Assembly: GCA_964571215.1 (NCBI GenBank)
Contig: CAZMZZ010000005.1
Location: 1-53,386 of the forward strand
DNA from: CAJWPI01 sp964571215
GTDB lineage: Bacteria; Pseudomonadota; Gammaproteobacteria; Magnimaribacterales; Magnimaribacteraceae
Direction of reading: 5' to 3'
Length of the DNA stretch: 53,386 nt
Shown: positions 33,656 through 41,417 of the stretch, piece after piece
How positions within the stretch are numbered: the stretch's first letter is position 1
How the letters are laid out: every line of letters starts with the position of its first letter
Notes under the pieces: model-generated
What the model saw: the letters and a program-made list of their open reading frames with translations, nothing else
What the model was told of the DNA's origin: nothing
Databases searched by the model: none
Made by a program: the position numbers and the translations under genes

Positions 33656-34777
33656 TTGGCACAAGACTTTGATTCAATAAGACCTTTTATGGATGAGGAG
33701 GTTGAGGCGGAAGTAATTTCTCTTATCAAAGACCATATATTCCATTTAACTTTAGCAAAAATAAATTACCCGATCTTATCCAAACTCTTCGCTTCAACAA
33801 TTTCAAGGATAGTAAGAAGGAAATTTCTTCAACATTTTAGAGATGTTAAAACAATAAAGGAATTCCAGTCGTCATTAGCACCTTTGGTCGAATCCATGAT
33901 CAAAAAAACAACCTCTGGATTTAGCATCTCTGGAGAGGAGAATTTGATGCATATTCCAACATTGTACATAGGAAATCATAGAGATATCTCTTTAGATCCT
34001 TTATTTCTAAATTATTCTTTATTTTTACGAAATATGAATACTGTGAGAATAGCTATAGGAGATAATTTATTAGATAGAAGTTTTGCTGAAAAGATAATGA
34101 AACTAAATAAGAGTTTCGTGGTTCATAGAAATATCTCTGGAATGAAAGAAGCTTATTCTAGTCTGAAGAGGTTATCAGCCTATATTTATATGTCTTTAAT
34201 TAAGGATCAAGAAAGTGTGTGGATAGCTCAAAAAGAAGGAAGAGCAAATGATGGTAATGATTTTACAGAAGAAGCTGTTTTAAAAATGCTCTATTTGGAC
34301 TCAAGAAAAAGATTTTCTTTACAGGAATGGGTATCAAAAGTGAATCTAACCCCTATTGTTATATCCTATGAATTCGATCCTTTAGATAAAGTCAAAGCTA
34401 TAGGATGGGAAGGGTGGAAAAAATTATCTCCAGAAGAAAATAATAGACGCGATATAAAAGAACTTGTTCAGGGAATAACAGGCATAAAAGGAAGAGTACA
34501 TCTTCATATATGTAAATCATTAAAAAGTTTTAGTGGTGACATGGTTGATTTAGTTAAAACTATTGATGAAGAGATTATTAATAATTTTAAACTTTGGCCT
34601 ATTAATCATGTAGCAGCATTTGAACTTTCCAGAGAAGATAATAAGTATGATATATATGACAAATCTCTTATTACTAAAAAGGAAGTTCAGCAACTAAATA
34701 AAAGATTATATGGATTGAATGATAGCTTAAGAAAAAAAATATTAACTACTTATGCGGCTCCTCTAAAAAACAAGTAA
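33656..34777 (+). CDS. Glycerol-phosphate acyltransferase-like protein (PlsC/PlsB superfamily)
   Basis: A 373-residue protein. The acyltransferase motif I NHRDISLDP (NHx4D) is found in YIGNHRDISLDPL, and motif III reads IAQKEGRANDG, containing the EGR that binds glycerol phosphate. The N-terminus, DFDSIRPFMDEEV, resembles a group of bacterial acyltransferases beginning with a phrase of this kind, which supports the TTG start at 33656 although no strong ribosome site precedes it; the ATG at 33689 is the alternative. It follows the oad operon by 15 bases and ends in a terminator. The acyl acceptor could be lysophospholipid or another lipid. The protein lacks long membrane helices. Confidence 0.82.
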   Translation: MAQDFDSIRPFMDEEVEAEVISLIKDHIFHLTLAKINYPILSKLFASTISRIVRRKFLQHFRDVKTIKEFQSSLAPLVESMIKKTTSGFSISGEENLMHIPTLYIGNHRDISLDPLFLNYSLFLRNMNTVRIAIGDNLLDRSFAEKIMKLNKSFVVHRNISGMKEAYSSLKRLSAYIYMSLIKDQESVWIAQKEGRANDGNDFTEEAVLKMLYLDSRKRFSLQEWVSKVNLTPIVISYEFDPLDKVKAIGWEGWKKLSPEENNRRDIKELVQGITGIKGRVHLHICKSLKSFSGDMVDLVKTIDEEIINNFKLWPINHVAAFELSREDNKYDIYDKSLITKKEVQQLNKRLYGLNDSLRKKILTTYAAPLKNK

Positions 34778-34805
34778 AAAAGCTAGAATATTTTCCAGCT
34801 TTTTT
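34776..34805 (+). terminator. Intrinsic terminator between acyltransferase and porin genes
   Basis: An A-run and AAGCT pair with AGCTT and a T-run, with inner GAA/TTC pairs around a TATT loop. It begins in the stop codon of the acyltransferase and lies between convergent genes. The A-run on one side and T-run on the other allow action in both directions. Confidence 0.7.
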
Positions 34806-34832
34806 ACCATGCTTCAATTAATGGAAGGTTAA

Positions 34833-35456
34833 TTACATTGAGAAGGTTATAAAAAAACCATCTTCATCTAAAGATGAATCTCCATCTACGCTAAGGTCGC
34901 TGTAACCAAGAGAAACTGATAATCCTGCTAACTTAGTAGGGAGGTCATAAGTAAGAGAATAGTAATCACCTATATTGTCATACTGCCCAAAAGTAGCTGC
35001 TAAACCCGTATCTCCGATTGACAAAGATAATTCTAGATTATCTTCTGCATCATCTTGACCGGATGAATAAATGAGACCAACAAAGCTATACGATAAACCT
35101 AAATAAATCTCTTCAAAATCTAAGTCTAAACCAAGAGCAGAGTCATGTTGTGGGTATGTATATGCTATATATCCAAGGTCATATCCAAAGCCATCTTCAG
35201 TTTCATTTGAATACCCAAAATAATAATCTAGTTCAGTGCCTCCAGTCACACTTGCAGCCCATGTTCCGAAATACAAACCATTCTCTCCAGTAATATCGAA
35301 ACCTCCAGAAATAGAAGGATCCTCATTGCTCTGTGTCCAACCTCTCCATATGTAATCTGAAGTAATAGCTACATTTGATTCAAATTCAGCAGCTGATACA
35401 GAAAAGAAGTTCATGGAAACTAAACTAACAAAAATAAACTTATATATTTTACTCAT
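34833..35456 (-). CDS. TorF-family putative porin, outer membrane beta-barrel
   Basis: A 207-residue exported protein. The signal peptide (MSKIYKFIFVSLVSMNFFSVSAA) ends around residue 22-23, followed by FESNVAITSDYIWRGWTQS, the opening strand typical of the TorF/TIGR02001 family, then alternating hydrophobic and polar strands with aromatic girdle residues (DYYFGYS, YDLGYIAYTYP) and a C-terminal phenylalanine-rich strand ending in SM. An AGGAG lies eight bases upstream of the ATG on the reverse strand. It probably forms a small outer-membrane barrel; whether it conducts solutes is not established for the family. Confidence 0.87.
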   Translation of the reverse strand: MSKIYKFIFVSLVSMNFFSVSAAEFESNVAITSDYIWRGWTQSNEDPSISGGFDITGENGLYFGTWAASVTGGTELDYYFGYSNETEDGFGYDLGYIAYTYPQHDSALGLDLDFEEIYLGLSYSFVGLIYSSGQDDAEDNLELSLSIGDTGLAATFGQYDNIGDYYSLTYDLPTKLAGLSVSLGYSDLSVDGDSSLDEDGFFITFSM

Positions 35457-35699
35457 AAAAAATACTCCTAATTAAATGAAAACCTACATATTTACATGCA
35501 AGTTTTATGCCTAAGTAATATTAATCTCTATTACTGATTTGAATGAATAATCTGAGTTTTTATGCTTTTTAATGGTGCAAAAGGTCTTAATCTTTTGTTT
35601 TTTAGGTGCATACTAAGCTATATCCTTATAGTAGAGGTTTTTCTTGTTCTATTTATCGTGTAATATGCAGCACCTTTGTAAAACTTACTCGGGGAAAAG

Positions 35700-36467
35700 G
35701 TGGATATTTCAGAGAAGGTAGCACTTATAACAGGCGGGGCTTCTGGACTTGGCTTAGCAACAGCAAAAGAACTTAGTAATGCAGGAGCAAAAGTTATGCT
35801 TCTGGATGTAAATGAAGAAAATGCAGAGAAAGCATCACAGTCTATTAACGGAGAGTCATCATTTTGTATAGCTAATGTTGCTGATGAAGCTTCTATTGCG
35901 GACGCTATTAACAAAACAAAAAGTGAATTTAATGCAATACATATCCTAGTAAATTGTGCTGGTATAGGAAGTGCTAGCAAAACTGTAGGAAAGAATGGAG
36001 CGCATCCTCTCGATTATTACAAAATGGTTTTAGATATAAATCTTACTGGTACCTTTAATGTAACTAGATTAACTGCAGTGGAAATGGGTAATAATGAACC
36101 ACAAGAAGATGGTGAATGTGGAGTAATCATAAATACAGCTTCTGTGGCAGCTTTTGATGGCCAAATTGGACAAGCTGCCTACAGTGCAAGTAAAGCGGGT
36201 GTTGTAGGAATGACACTTCCAATTTCTAGAGATCTAGCAAGAATGGGAATTAGAGTTAATACAATAGCTCCCGGAATATTCGATACACCAATGATGGCAA
36301 TGGCTACAGACGAAGTTAGACTCCCTCTTATTGAAATGACGCAATTTCCAAAAAGGCTAGGTCTACCTGAAGAGTATGCCTCTTTAGTGAGACATATAGT
36401 TGAAAATAAATTTTTAAATGGTGAAACCATCAGATTAGATGGCGCAATCAGGATGCAGCCAAAATAG
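35700..36467 (+). CDS. Short-chain dehydrogenase, 3-hydroxyacyl-CoA dehydrogenase type 2-like
   Basis: A 255-residue SDR. It has TGGASGLG for cofactor binding, LDVNEE after beta-2 for NAD(H) preference, NCAGIG for the NNAG region, a catalytic Ser in NTASVAAFDG and the YSASK pair. The segment AAFDGQIGQAAYSASKAG is close to that of HSD17B10 (type 2 3-hydroxyacyl-CoA dehydrogenase). The start is GTG at 35700 with GGGG just upstream. A 243-base gap between this gene and the divergent porin holds promoter-like AT-rich sequence but no clear gene. It likely oxidises 3-hydroxyacyl-CoA in beta-oxidation, but broad hydroxysteroid activity is known for the family. Confidence 0.88.
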   Translation: MDISEKVALITGGASGLGLATAKELSNAGAKVMLLDVNEENAEKASQSINGESSFCIANVADEASIADAINKTKSEFNAIHILVNCAGIGSASKTVGKNGAHPLDYYKMVLDINLTGTFNVTRLTAVEMGNNEPQEDGECGVIINTASVAAFDGQIGQAAYSASKAGVVGMTLPISRDLARMGIRVNTIAPGIFDTPMMAMATDEVRLPLIEMTQFPKRLGLPEEYASLVRHIVENKFLNGETIRLDGAIRMQPK

Positions 36468-36473
36468 AAGAGA

Positions 36474-37493
36474 ATGACAGAACTATTAATCGATTACGGT
36501 TTCTTTTTACTCAAGGTTATTACAGTAGTAGTAGCTCTTATTCTTCCATTATTAATAATTTCTAGCGCTAATCGACAAAAAAAATTCTCTGAAAAGGGAC
36601 ATCTCATAATAAAAAACCTTTCTGATCGATTAGATAAAATGGGTTCTGCTGTGTTGAGTTCACAAATGGATAAGAAAACCTACAAAAAATTTATTAAGGA
36701 AAAAAATAAAAAGAAAAAGAAAGAAAAATTACAGGATAAGCAATCAATTTATGTTTTGAATTTTTACGGTGATATTCAAGCTACTGGGGTTAATAAACTA
36801 AAAGAAGAGATAAACGCTATTTTAAGTTCAAAATCTAAATGCAAAGAGGTTGTCTTGAGAGTTGAAAGTGGAGGAGGATCAGCATATGGCTACGGATTAT
36901 GTGCTGCTGAATTAAAGCGCCTTACTGATAATAAGATTTCTTTAACTGTTTGCATAGATAAAGTTGCCGCTAGCGGAGGGTATTTGATGTCATGTGTAGC
37001 GAACAGAATAGTAGCAGCTCCTTGGGCTGTTGTAGGCTCTATTGGAGTTATAGCACAATTACCTAACCTTCACAGACTTCTCAAAAAAAATGCCATAGAT
37101 ATTGAGATGCATACAGCAGGAAAATATAAACGTACATTGACAACCTTAGGAAAGAATACACCTCAAGGAAGAAGGAAGTTCGTAAAGGAACTTGAAGATC
37201 TTCACTCTGTTTTTAAAGATTTTGTAAAACAAAACAGGCCTGTAATAAATGTTAAAAAAGTGTCTACCGGAGAAGTTTGGCAAGGAGAACAAGCTAAAAA
37301 AATAGGTTTAATTGATGAAATAGCTACATCCGATGATTATTTACTTAAATTATCATCAAAGTTTAATCTACTTGAATTAGACTACTTTGAAAGAAAGCCT
37401 ATTGGAGAAAAACTAGGCATAGCTGTTCAAGAATTAATGGAAAAGACAGTTCTAAAACTTTATGAAATAATTAATAAGAATAGATTCTTCTAA
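36474..37493 (+). CDS. sohB: Inner-membrane protease SohB (peptidase S49)
   Basis: A 339-residue protein with an N-terminal membrane helix (LLKVITVVVALILPLLII), a charged Lys/Glu linker (KKKKKEK), then an S49 (ClpP-like) protease domain. Catalytic Ser is in KVAASGGYLMS and the catalytic Lys in TAGKYKRTLT, which fits the Ser-Lys dyad; RVESGGGSAYGYG forms the oxyanion region. SohB is a gammaproteobacterial membrane-anchored peptidase thought to act in the periplasm on membrane protein fragments. It starts six bases after the SDR and ends two bases before the YhdH-type gene. Confidence 0.93.
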   Translation: MTELLIDYGFFLLKVITVVVALILPLLIISSANRQKKFSEKGHLIIKNLSDRLDKMGSAVLSSQMDKKTYKKFIKEKNKKKKKEKLQDKQSIYVLNFYGDIQATGVNKLKEEINAILSSKSKCKEVVLRVESGGGSAYGYGLCAAELKRLTDNKISLTVCIDKVAASGGYLMSCVANRIVAAPWAVVGSIGVIAQLPNLHRLLKKNAIDIEMHTAGKYKRTLTTLGKNTPQGRRKFVKELEDLHSVFKDFVKQNRPVINVKKVSTGEVWQGEQAKKIGLIDEIATSDDYLLKLSSKFNLLELDYFERKPIGEKLGIAVQELMEKTVLKLYEIINKNRFF

Positions 37494-37495
37494 AG

Positions 37496-38491
37496 ATGAG
37501 TAAAACTTTTAAAGCACTAGAAGTGAATGAAACAGATGGTAAATTTTCTCTTTCAGTCATAGAAAGATCTTTATCTAGCCTACCTGAAAATGATCTTTTA
37601 ATTAGAGTAAGTTATTCTTCTTTAAATTATAAGGATGCCATGTCTGCCACAGGCATGCCTGGTGTTACTAAAAATTATCCTCATACTCCCGGGATAGATG
37701 CAGTAGGAGAGGTAGTTCAAACCTCAGTTAAGGATTTCAGAGAAGGAGATAAAGTTATAGTAACTGGATATGACTTAGGAATGAATACTTCAGGAGGTTT
37801 TGCAGAATATATAAGAGTTCCAACTAGTTGGGCTGTCCATTTACCAGAAGGCCTAAGCGCTAGAACAGCAATGTCTCTAGGCACAGCAGGATTGACAGCA
37901 GGCTTATCAGTGCATGCCTTAGATAGATTCAGAGAATATTCAGGTTTTAAAGACACTAAGTCTATTGTGACAGGATCATCTGGCGGCGTAGGATCTATAG
38001 CAGTTATGTTATTAAATAAACTAGGATCTCAAGTTACTGCAGTTTCTGGTAAAAAAGATCAGACTGACTTTTTTACTTCTTTAGGTGCAGCAGAAGTTCT
38101 AGACAGAAGTGAATTATCAGAAATTACCCGAAAACCTATAGGAAAAAGTCTATGGGATATTGGTGTAGATGTTGTTAGTGGAGACATTTTGAGTTTGTTA
38201 TTAACTTCTCTGACTCCTAGAGGAGCTATAGCATGTAGCGGTCTTGTGGGGGGTCCTTCTTTCGAGAGCTCTATTTTCCCCTTTATTCTTAGGGGTAATG
38301 CTTTAATTGGTATAGATTCAGTTGAGATACCATTAAATGATAAATTGCATATTTGGGAGCATTTTTCTCAAGACTGGGGTTTAGATAGACTAGATGATAT
38401 TACAAAAGAAGTTTCTCTAGAGAATCTAGATAATGAGATAAAAAGCATACTGTCAGGAAATCAAATGGGTAGGGTAGTCGTAAAAGTTTAA
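37496..38491 (+). CDS. Zinc-independent quinone oxidoreductase / acrylyl-CoA reductase (YhdH/AcuI type)
   Basis: A 331-residue medium-chain dehydrogenase/reductase. The start motif with FKALEVNE, LIRVSYSSLNYKDAM and PHTPGIDAVGEV belong to the YhdH/YhfP group, and VTGSSGGVGSIAV is the NADPH-binding loop. It lacks the cysteine ligands for catalytic or structural zinc, as expected for the group. AcuI reduces acryloyl-CoA to propionyl-CoA with NADPH, a useful reaction in marine bacteria that degrade DMSP, but this role is only a family possibility. It is co-transcribed with sohB. Confidence 0.88.
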   Translation: MSKTFKALEVNETDGKFSLSVIERSLSSLPENDLLIRVSYSSLNYKDAMSATGMPGVTKNYPHTPGIDAVGEVVQTSVKDFREGDKVIVTGYDLGMNTSGGFAEYIRVPTSWAVHLPEGLSARTAMSLGTAGLTAGLSVHALDRFREYSGFKDTKSIVTGSSGGVGSIAVMLLNKLGSQVTAVSGKKDQTDFFTSLGAAEVLDRSELSEITRKPIGKSLWDIGVDVVSGDILSLLLTSLTPRGAIACSGLVGGPSFESSIFPFILRGNALIGIDSVEIPLNDKLHIWEHFSQDWGLDRLDDITKEVSLENLDNEIKSILSGNQMGRVVVKV

Positions 38492-38499
38492 AAAAAATT

Positions 38500-38616
38500 A
38501 TGGAAGATGAAAACATAACTTCGAATGAAGAAGATAGTACAGTTGATGCAATAGCCTGGTTAGCAATCATAGCCGTTATAGTTATTGCAATGGTTTATTG
38601 GGTATCAAACCAATAA
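38500..38616 (+). CDS. 38-residue single-pass membrane microprotein
   Basis: This short frame lies in the gap between the YhdH-type and nitronate monooxygenase genes. It begins with an acidic stretch (MEDENITSNEEDST) and continues into one hydrophobic helix (AIAWLAIIAVIVIAMVYWV) before ending SNQ. The hydrophobic/acidic division and the fit between genes (8 bases after the previous stop, 4 before the next start) suggest a real gene. No ribosome site better than an A-run precedes it. The family is not recognised. It could be a membrane anchor or a small regulatory subunit. Confidence 0.55.
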   Translation: MEDENITSNEEDSTVDAIAWLAIIAVIVIAMVYWVSNQ

Positions 38617-38620
38617 ATTT

Positions 38621-39601
38621 ATGGACTTAGATAACATCCTTAAAGAAAAATTAAGAATTCCTGTAATAGGAGCCCCTCTGTTTATTATTTCCTATCCGAA
38701 ACTAGTTATAGAACAATGTAAAGCTGGAATAATTGGCTCTTTTCCTGCACTTAATGCAAGGCCTGCTGAACAACTAGATGAGTGGTTAACTCAGATTAAA
38801 GATGAATTAACAACTTATAAAGAAACTAACCCAGAAGCCATTGTTGCACCTTTTGCAGTTAATCAGATATGTCATCATTCGAATGATCGACTTGAGCAAG
38901 ACATGGACATTTGTGCTAAACACGAAGTTCCAATTGTCATAACCAGCTTAAGAGCTCCAAAATTTGTAGTTGATTCTGTTCATAGTTACGGAGGTAAAGT
39001 AATGCATGATGTAATCAACATAAGGCATGGAAAAAAAGCTATACAAGAAGGAGCCGATGGACTTATTTTAGTCTGTGCAGGAGCTGGAGGTCATGCAGGA
39101 ACATTAAGTCCTTTTGCGTTGGTTCGTGAAACTAGAGAGTTTTTTGAAGGCCCTATAGCACTTTCTGGTAGTATTTCTCATGGTGCTTCAGTCTTATCAG
39201 CTTTAGCCATGGGAGCAGATTTTGCCTACATTGGAACAAGATTTATTGCCACAAAAGAAGCTAATGCATCAGAGGGATATAAAGATATGATAGTTAGAAG
39301 TTCTGCTAACGACATTATGTATTCATCTACATTCACAGGAGTGCATGGTAACTATCTGAAACCAAGCGTTGTGAATGCAGGACTAGATCCTGAAAACCTC
39401 CCTTATGCAGATAAAAATGATATGAATTTTGGTAGCAGTGGTCTTTCAGGAGATAATTCAAAAAAAGCCTGGAAGGATATTTGGGGTTCAGGACAAGGCA
39501 TAGGTACAGTACACGAAGTTCCTACAGTTAAGGAATGTGTAGATTCTATGATAAAAGAATATGAAGAAGCCAAAAACTCATTAAAAACAAGGACTTCTTA
39601 A
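38621..39601 (+). CDS. Nitronate monooxygenase-family FMN protein (second copy)
   Basis: A 326-residue TIM-barrel flavoprotein of the NMO group. The N-terminus reads LRIPVIGAPLFIIS, followed by GIIGSFPALNARP, and LILVCAGAGGHAGTLSP has the catalytic histidine; ALAMGADFAYIGTRF makes the FMN phosphate site. I start at ATG 38621 (MDLDNIL); a longer frame from 38585 overlaps the microprotein. It is only distantly similar to the copy at 22.1 kb, so this is not a recent duplication. It converges with the enoyl-CoA hydratase-family gene with a four-base overlap of ends. Physiological substrate unknown. Confidence 0.88.
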   Translation: MDLDNILKEKLRIPVIGAPLFIISYPKLVIEQCKAGIIGSFPALNARPAEQLDEWLTQIKDELTTYKETNPEAIVAPFAVNQICHHSNDRLEQDMDICAKHEVPIVITSLRAPKFVVDSVHSYGGKVMHDVINIRHGKKAIQEGADGLILVCAGAGGHAGTLSPFALVRETREFFEGPIALSGSISHGASVLSALAMGADFAYIGTRFIATKEANASEGYKDMIVRSSANDIMYSSTFTGVHGNYLKPSVVNAGLDPENLPYADKNDMNFGSSGLSGDNSKKAWKDIWGSGQGIGTVHEVPTVKECVDSMIKEYEEAKNSLKTRTS

Positions 39602-40371
39602 TTTCCCTTGTACTCAGGGGTTCTCTTTTCAAAAAAAGATTTAACAGCCTCCTTCCTATCTTGAGTTTCATGAGTTAATAAAGTTTGATCATAGTCCATG
39701 TGCATTATTGCATCATCTCCTGCGTAAGTTAGTTCATTTACACTTCTTTTGATCATTTGAGCTGCCAAAGGAGGCTTAGAAGCAAATAATTTTGCCATTC
39801 TTTCAGCAGCACTAATCAGTTTATCTTTAGGGTGTATTGCATCATAGAATCCCCAACTTAAAAGAGTTTCAGCATTCTCATTTACTCCACCTATAACTAT
39901 CTTCTTTGCCTTTGCAGGCCCTATTAGTCTCACAGCTAAAGGCAACCCAAGCCAATTAAGATTAATCCCTAAGTTTATTTCAGGATAGCCTAGCATTGCC
40001 TCTTCAGAAGCTATCCTAAAATCACATGCTGAAGCTATGCATGCTGCTCCTCCAAGACAGTATCCATTAATTGCAGCTATAGTTATTTGATCAACTTTTA
40101 AAAAGGACCAAATAGCAGGTTTACCAAAATTATTTCTCCAAGCCTCAAGTTTTGTTACTGCTTTTGTTTTTTCTTTTAGATCTGCTCCTGAAGAAAAATT
40201 TTCACCACTACCTGTATATATAATTACTCTAGACTCTAGATCTTCTTTCAGAGAAGCGTTGAATGTAGTTAATTCCTTGAGTATCTCTGTATTAAGAGCA
40301 TTGAGTGATCTAGGTCTGTTTAGGTAGACCCAGCAAATATGTCCTTCTTTTCTTATTTTTAGATGTTTCAT
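39598..40371 (-). CDS. Enoyl-CoA hydratase/isomerase (crotonase) family protein
   Basis: A 257-residue crotonase-fold enzyme. Oxyanion-hole segments are FSSGADLK and YCLGGAACIAS, both typical. The region corresponding to the first catalytic glutamate reads GYPEINLGI and is kept; the position of the second glutamate (in SLAxEMVLTG of hydratases) reads KAKKIVIGG, so a lysine replaces it. With only one acid group it may be an isomerase, hydrolase or another crotonase-family reaction rather than a hydratase. It overlaps the trxB stop by four bases and is co-transcribed with it. Confidence 0.87.
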   Translation of the reverse strand: MKHLKIRKEGHICWVYLNRPRSLNALNTEILKELTTFNASLKEDLESRVIIYTGSGENFSSGADLKEKTKAVTKLEAWRNNFGKPAIWSFLKVDQITIAAINGYCLGGAACIASACDFRIASEEAMLGYPEINLGINLNWLGLPLAVRLIGPAKAKKIVIGGVNENAETLLSWGFYDAIHPKDKLISAAERMAKLFASKPPLAAQMIKRSVNELTYAGDDAIMHMDYDQTLLTHETQDRKEAVKSFFEKRTPEYKGN

Positions 40372-41321
40372 CCAACCTCAGACAAATATTTTTCAGCATC
40401 AAGGGCAGCCATGCACCCAGAGCCAGCAGAAGTAATGGCTTGTCTATATACATGATCTGCTACATCTCCAGCTGCAAATATTCCCGGTTTACTTGTACTA
40501 GTAGCTTGCCCCTCCAACCCAGAGTTTATAGTAATATATCCATTATTCATTTTTAGTTGTCCTTCAAACATAGAAGTATTAGGGGTGTGACCAATAGCTA
40601 TAAAAACTCCATTTAAACTTATTTCCAGTTTATTTTTAGATGCTACTTCTTCAAGTTGTAAGCCCGTAACAATGCTCTCATCTCCCAAAACTTCAGTCAT
40701 AATATGATTCCATAGGATTTTTATCTTTCCTTCTTTTTCTTTCTTGAACAATCTTTCTTGAAGAATTTTATCAGCCCTTAACTCCTCTCTTCTATGAATT
40801 AAAAAAACCTCAGAACAAAGATTAGAAAGATACAAAGCTTCCTCTGCAGCAGTATTTCCACCTCCAATTACTGCTACTTTCTTATCTTTGTAAAAGAAAC
40901 CATCGCAAGTAGCACATGAACTAACACCTTTACCTAAATATTTTTCTTCTGAAGGCAGTCCGAGGTATCTAGCAGAAGCACCAGTGGCGATGATAAGAGA
41001 CTCACAAATATAGGTCTTATCATAACTTTGTAATTTAAAGGGAGGCTTTTTTATATCTACTTTCTCTATGTGATCAACTAATACTTCAACTTTAAGATCT
41101 TTAACATGTTTAAGCATCCTTTCCATTAATTCTGGTCCTTGTAGACCTTCACTATCACCCGGCCAATTTTCTACATCAGTTGTTGTAGTTAATTGTCCAC
41201 CTTGTTCCAAACCAGTAATAAGACAGGGGTCTAAACCTGATCTAGCTGCATAAACACCAGCTGTGTAGCCAGCTGGTCCTGAGCCTAAAATTACTAATTT
41301 CCTTTTTACTATGTCTACCAT
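40368..41321 (-). CDS. trxB: Thioredoxin-disulfide reductase
   Basis: A 317-residue FAD/NADPH enzyme. The FAD motif GSGPAGYTAG follows a short N-terminal strand; the redox-active disulfide is in SSCATCDG, followed by the NADPH motif GGGNTAAEEA and FAAGDVADHVYRQ at the C-terminus. These are all in the usual places for low-molecular-weight TrxB. It reduces thioredoxin in the cytoplasm. It is divergent from ftsK, as in many gammaproteobacteria, although the regulator lrp found between them in Escherichia coli is absent here. Its start is probably near a leaderless promoter element. Confidence 0.96.
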   Translation of the reverse strand: MVDIVKRKLVILGSGPAGYTAGVYAARSGLDPCLITGLEQGGQLTTTTDVENWPGDSEGLQGPELMERMLKHVKDLKVEVLVDHIEKVDIKKPPFKLQSYDKTYICESLIIATGASARYLGLPSEEKYLGKGVSSCATCDGFFYKDKKVAVIGGGNTAAEEALYLSNLCSEVFLIHRREELRADKILQERLFKKEKEGKIKILWNHIMTEVLGDESIVTGLQLEEVASKNKLEISLNGVFIAIGHTPNTSMFEGQLKMNNGYITINSGLEGQATSTSKPGIFAAGDVADHVYRQAITSAGSGCMAALDAEKYLSEVG

Positions 41322-41329
41322 AGATATGA

Positions 41330-41335
41330 ATTATA
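41330..41335 (-). promoter_or_regulatory. Possible -10 element for trxB, leaderless or near-leaderless
   Basis: On the reverse strand TATAAT lies 8 bases before the trxB ATG. No Shine-Dalgarno sequence is present in the gap. The location matches the spacing of the candidate at 23236. A -35 element is not convincing, so this remains a weak call. Confidence 0.35.
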
Positions 41336-41417
41336 ACTGGATTTTAAAATTACATATTATGTAAAGTTAGAAGAATAAATAATTTATCTATACAATAAGT
41401 AAAACAAACCTTCTTAA

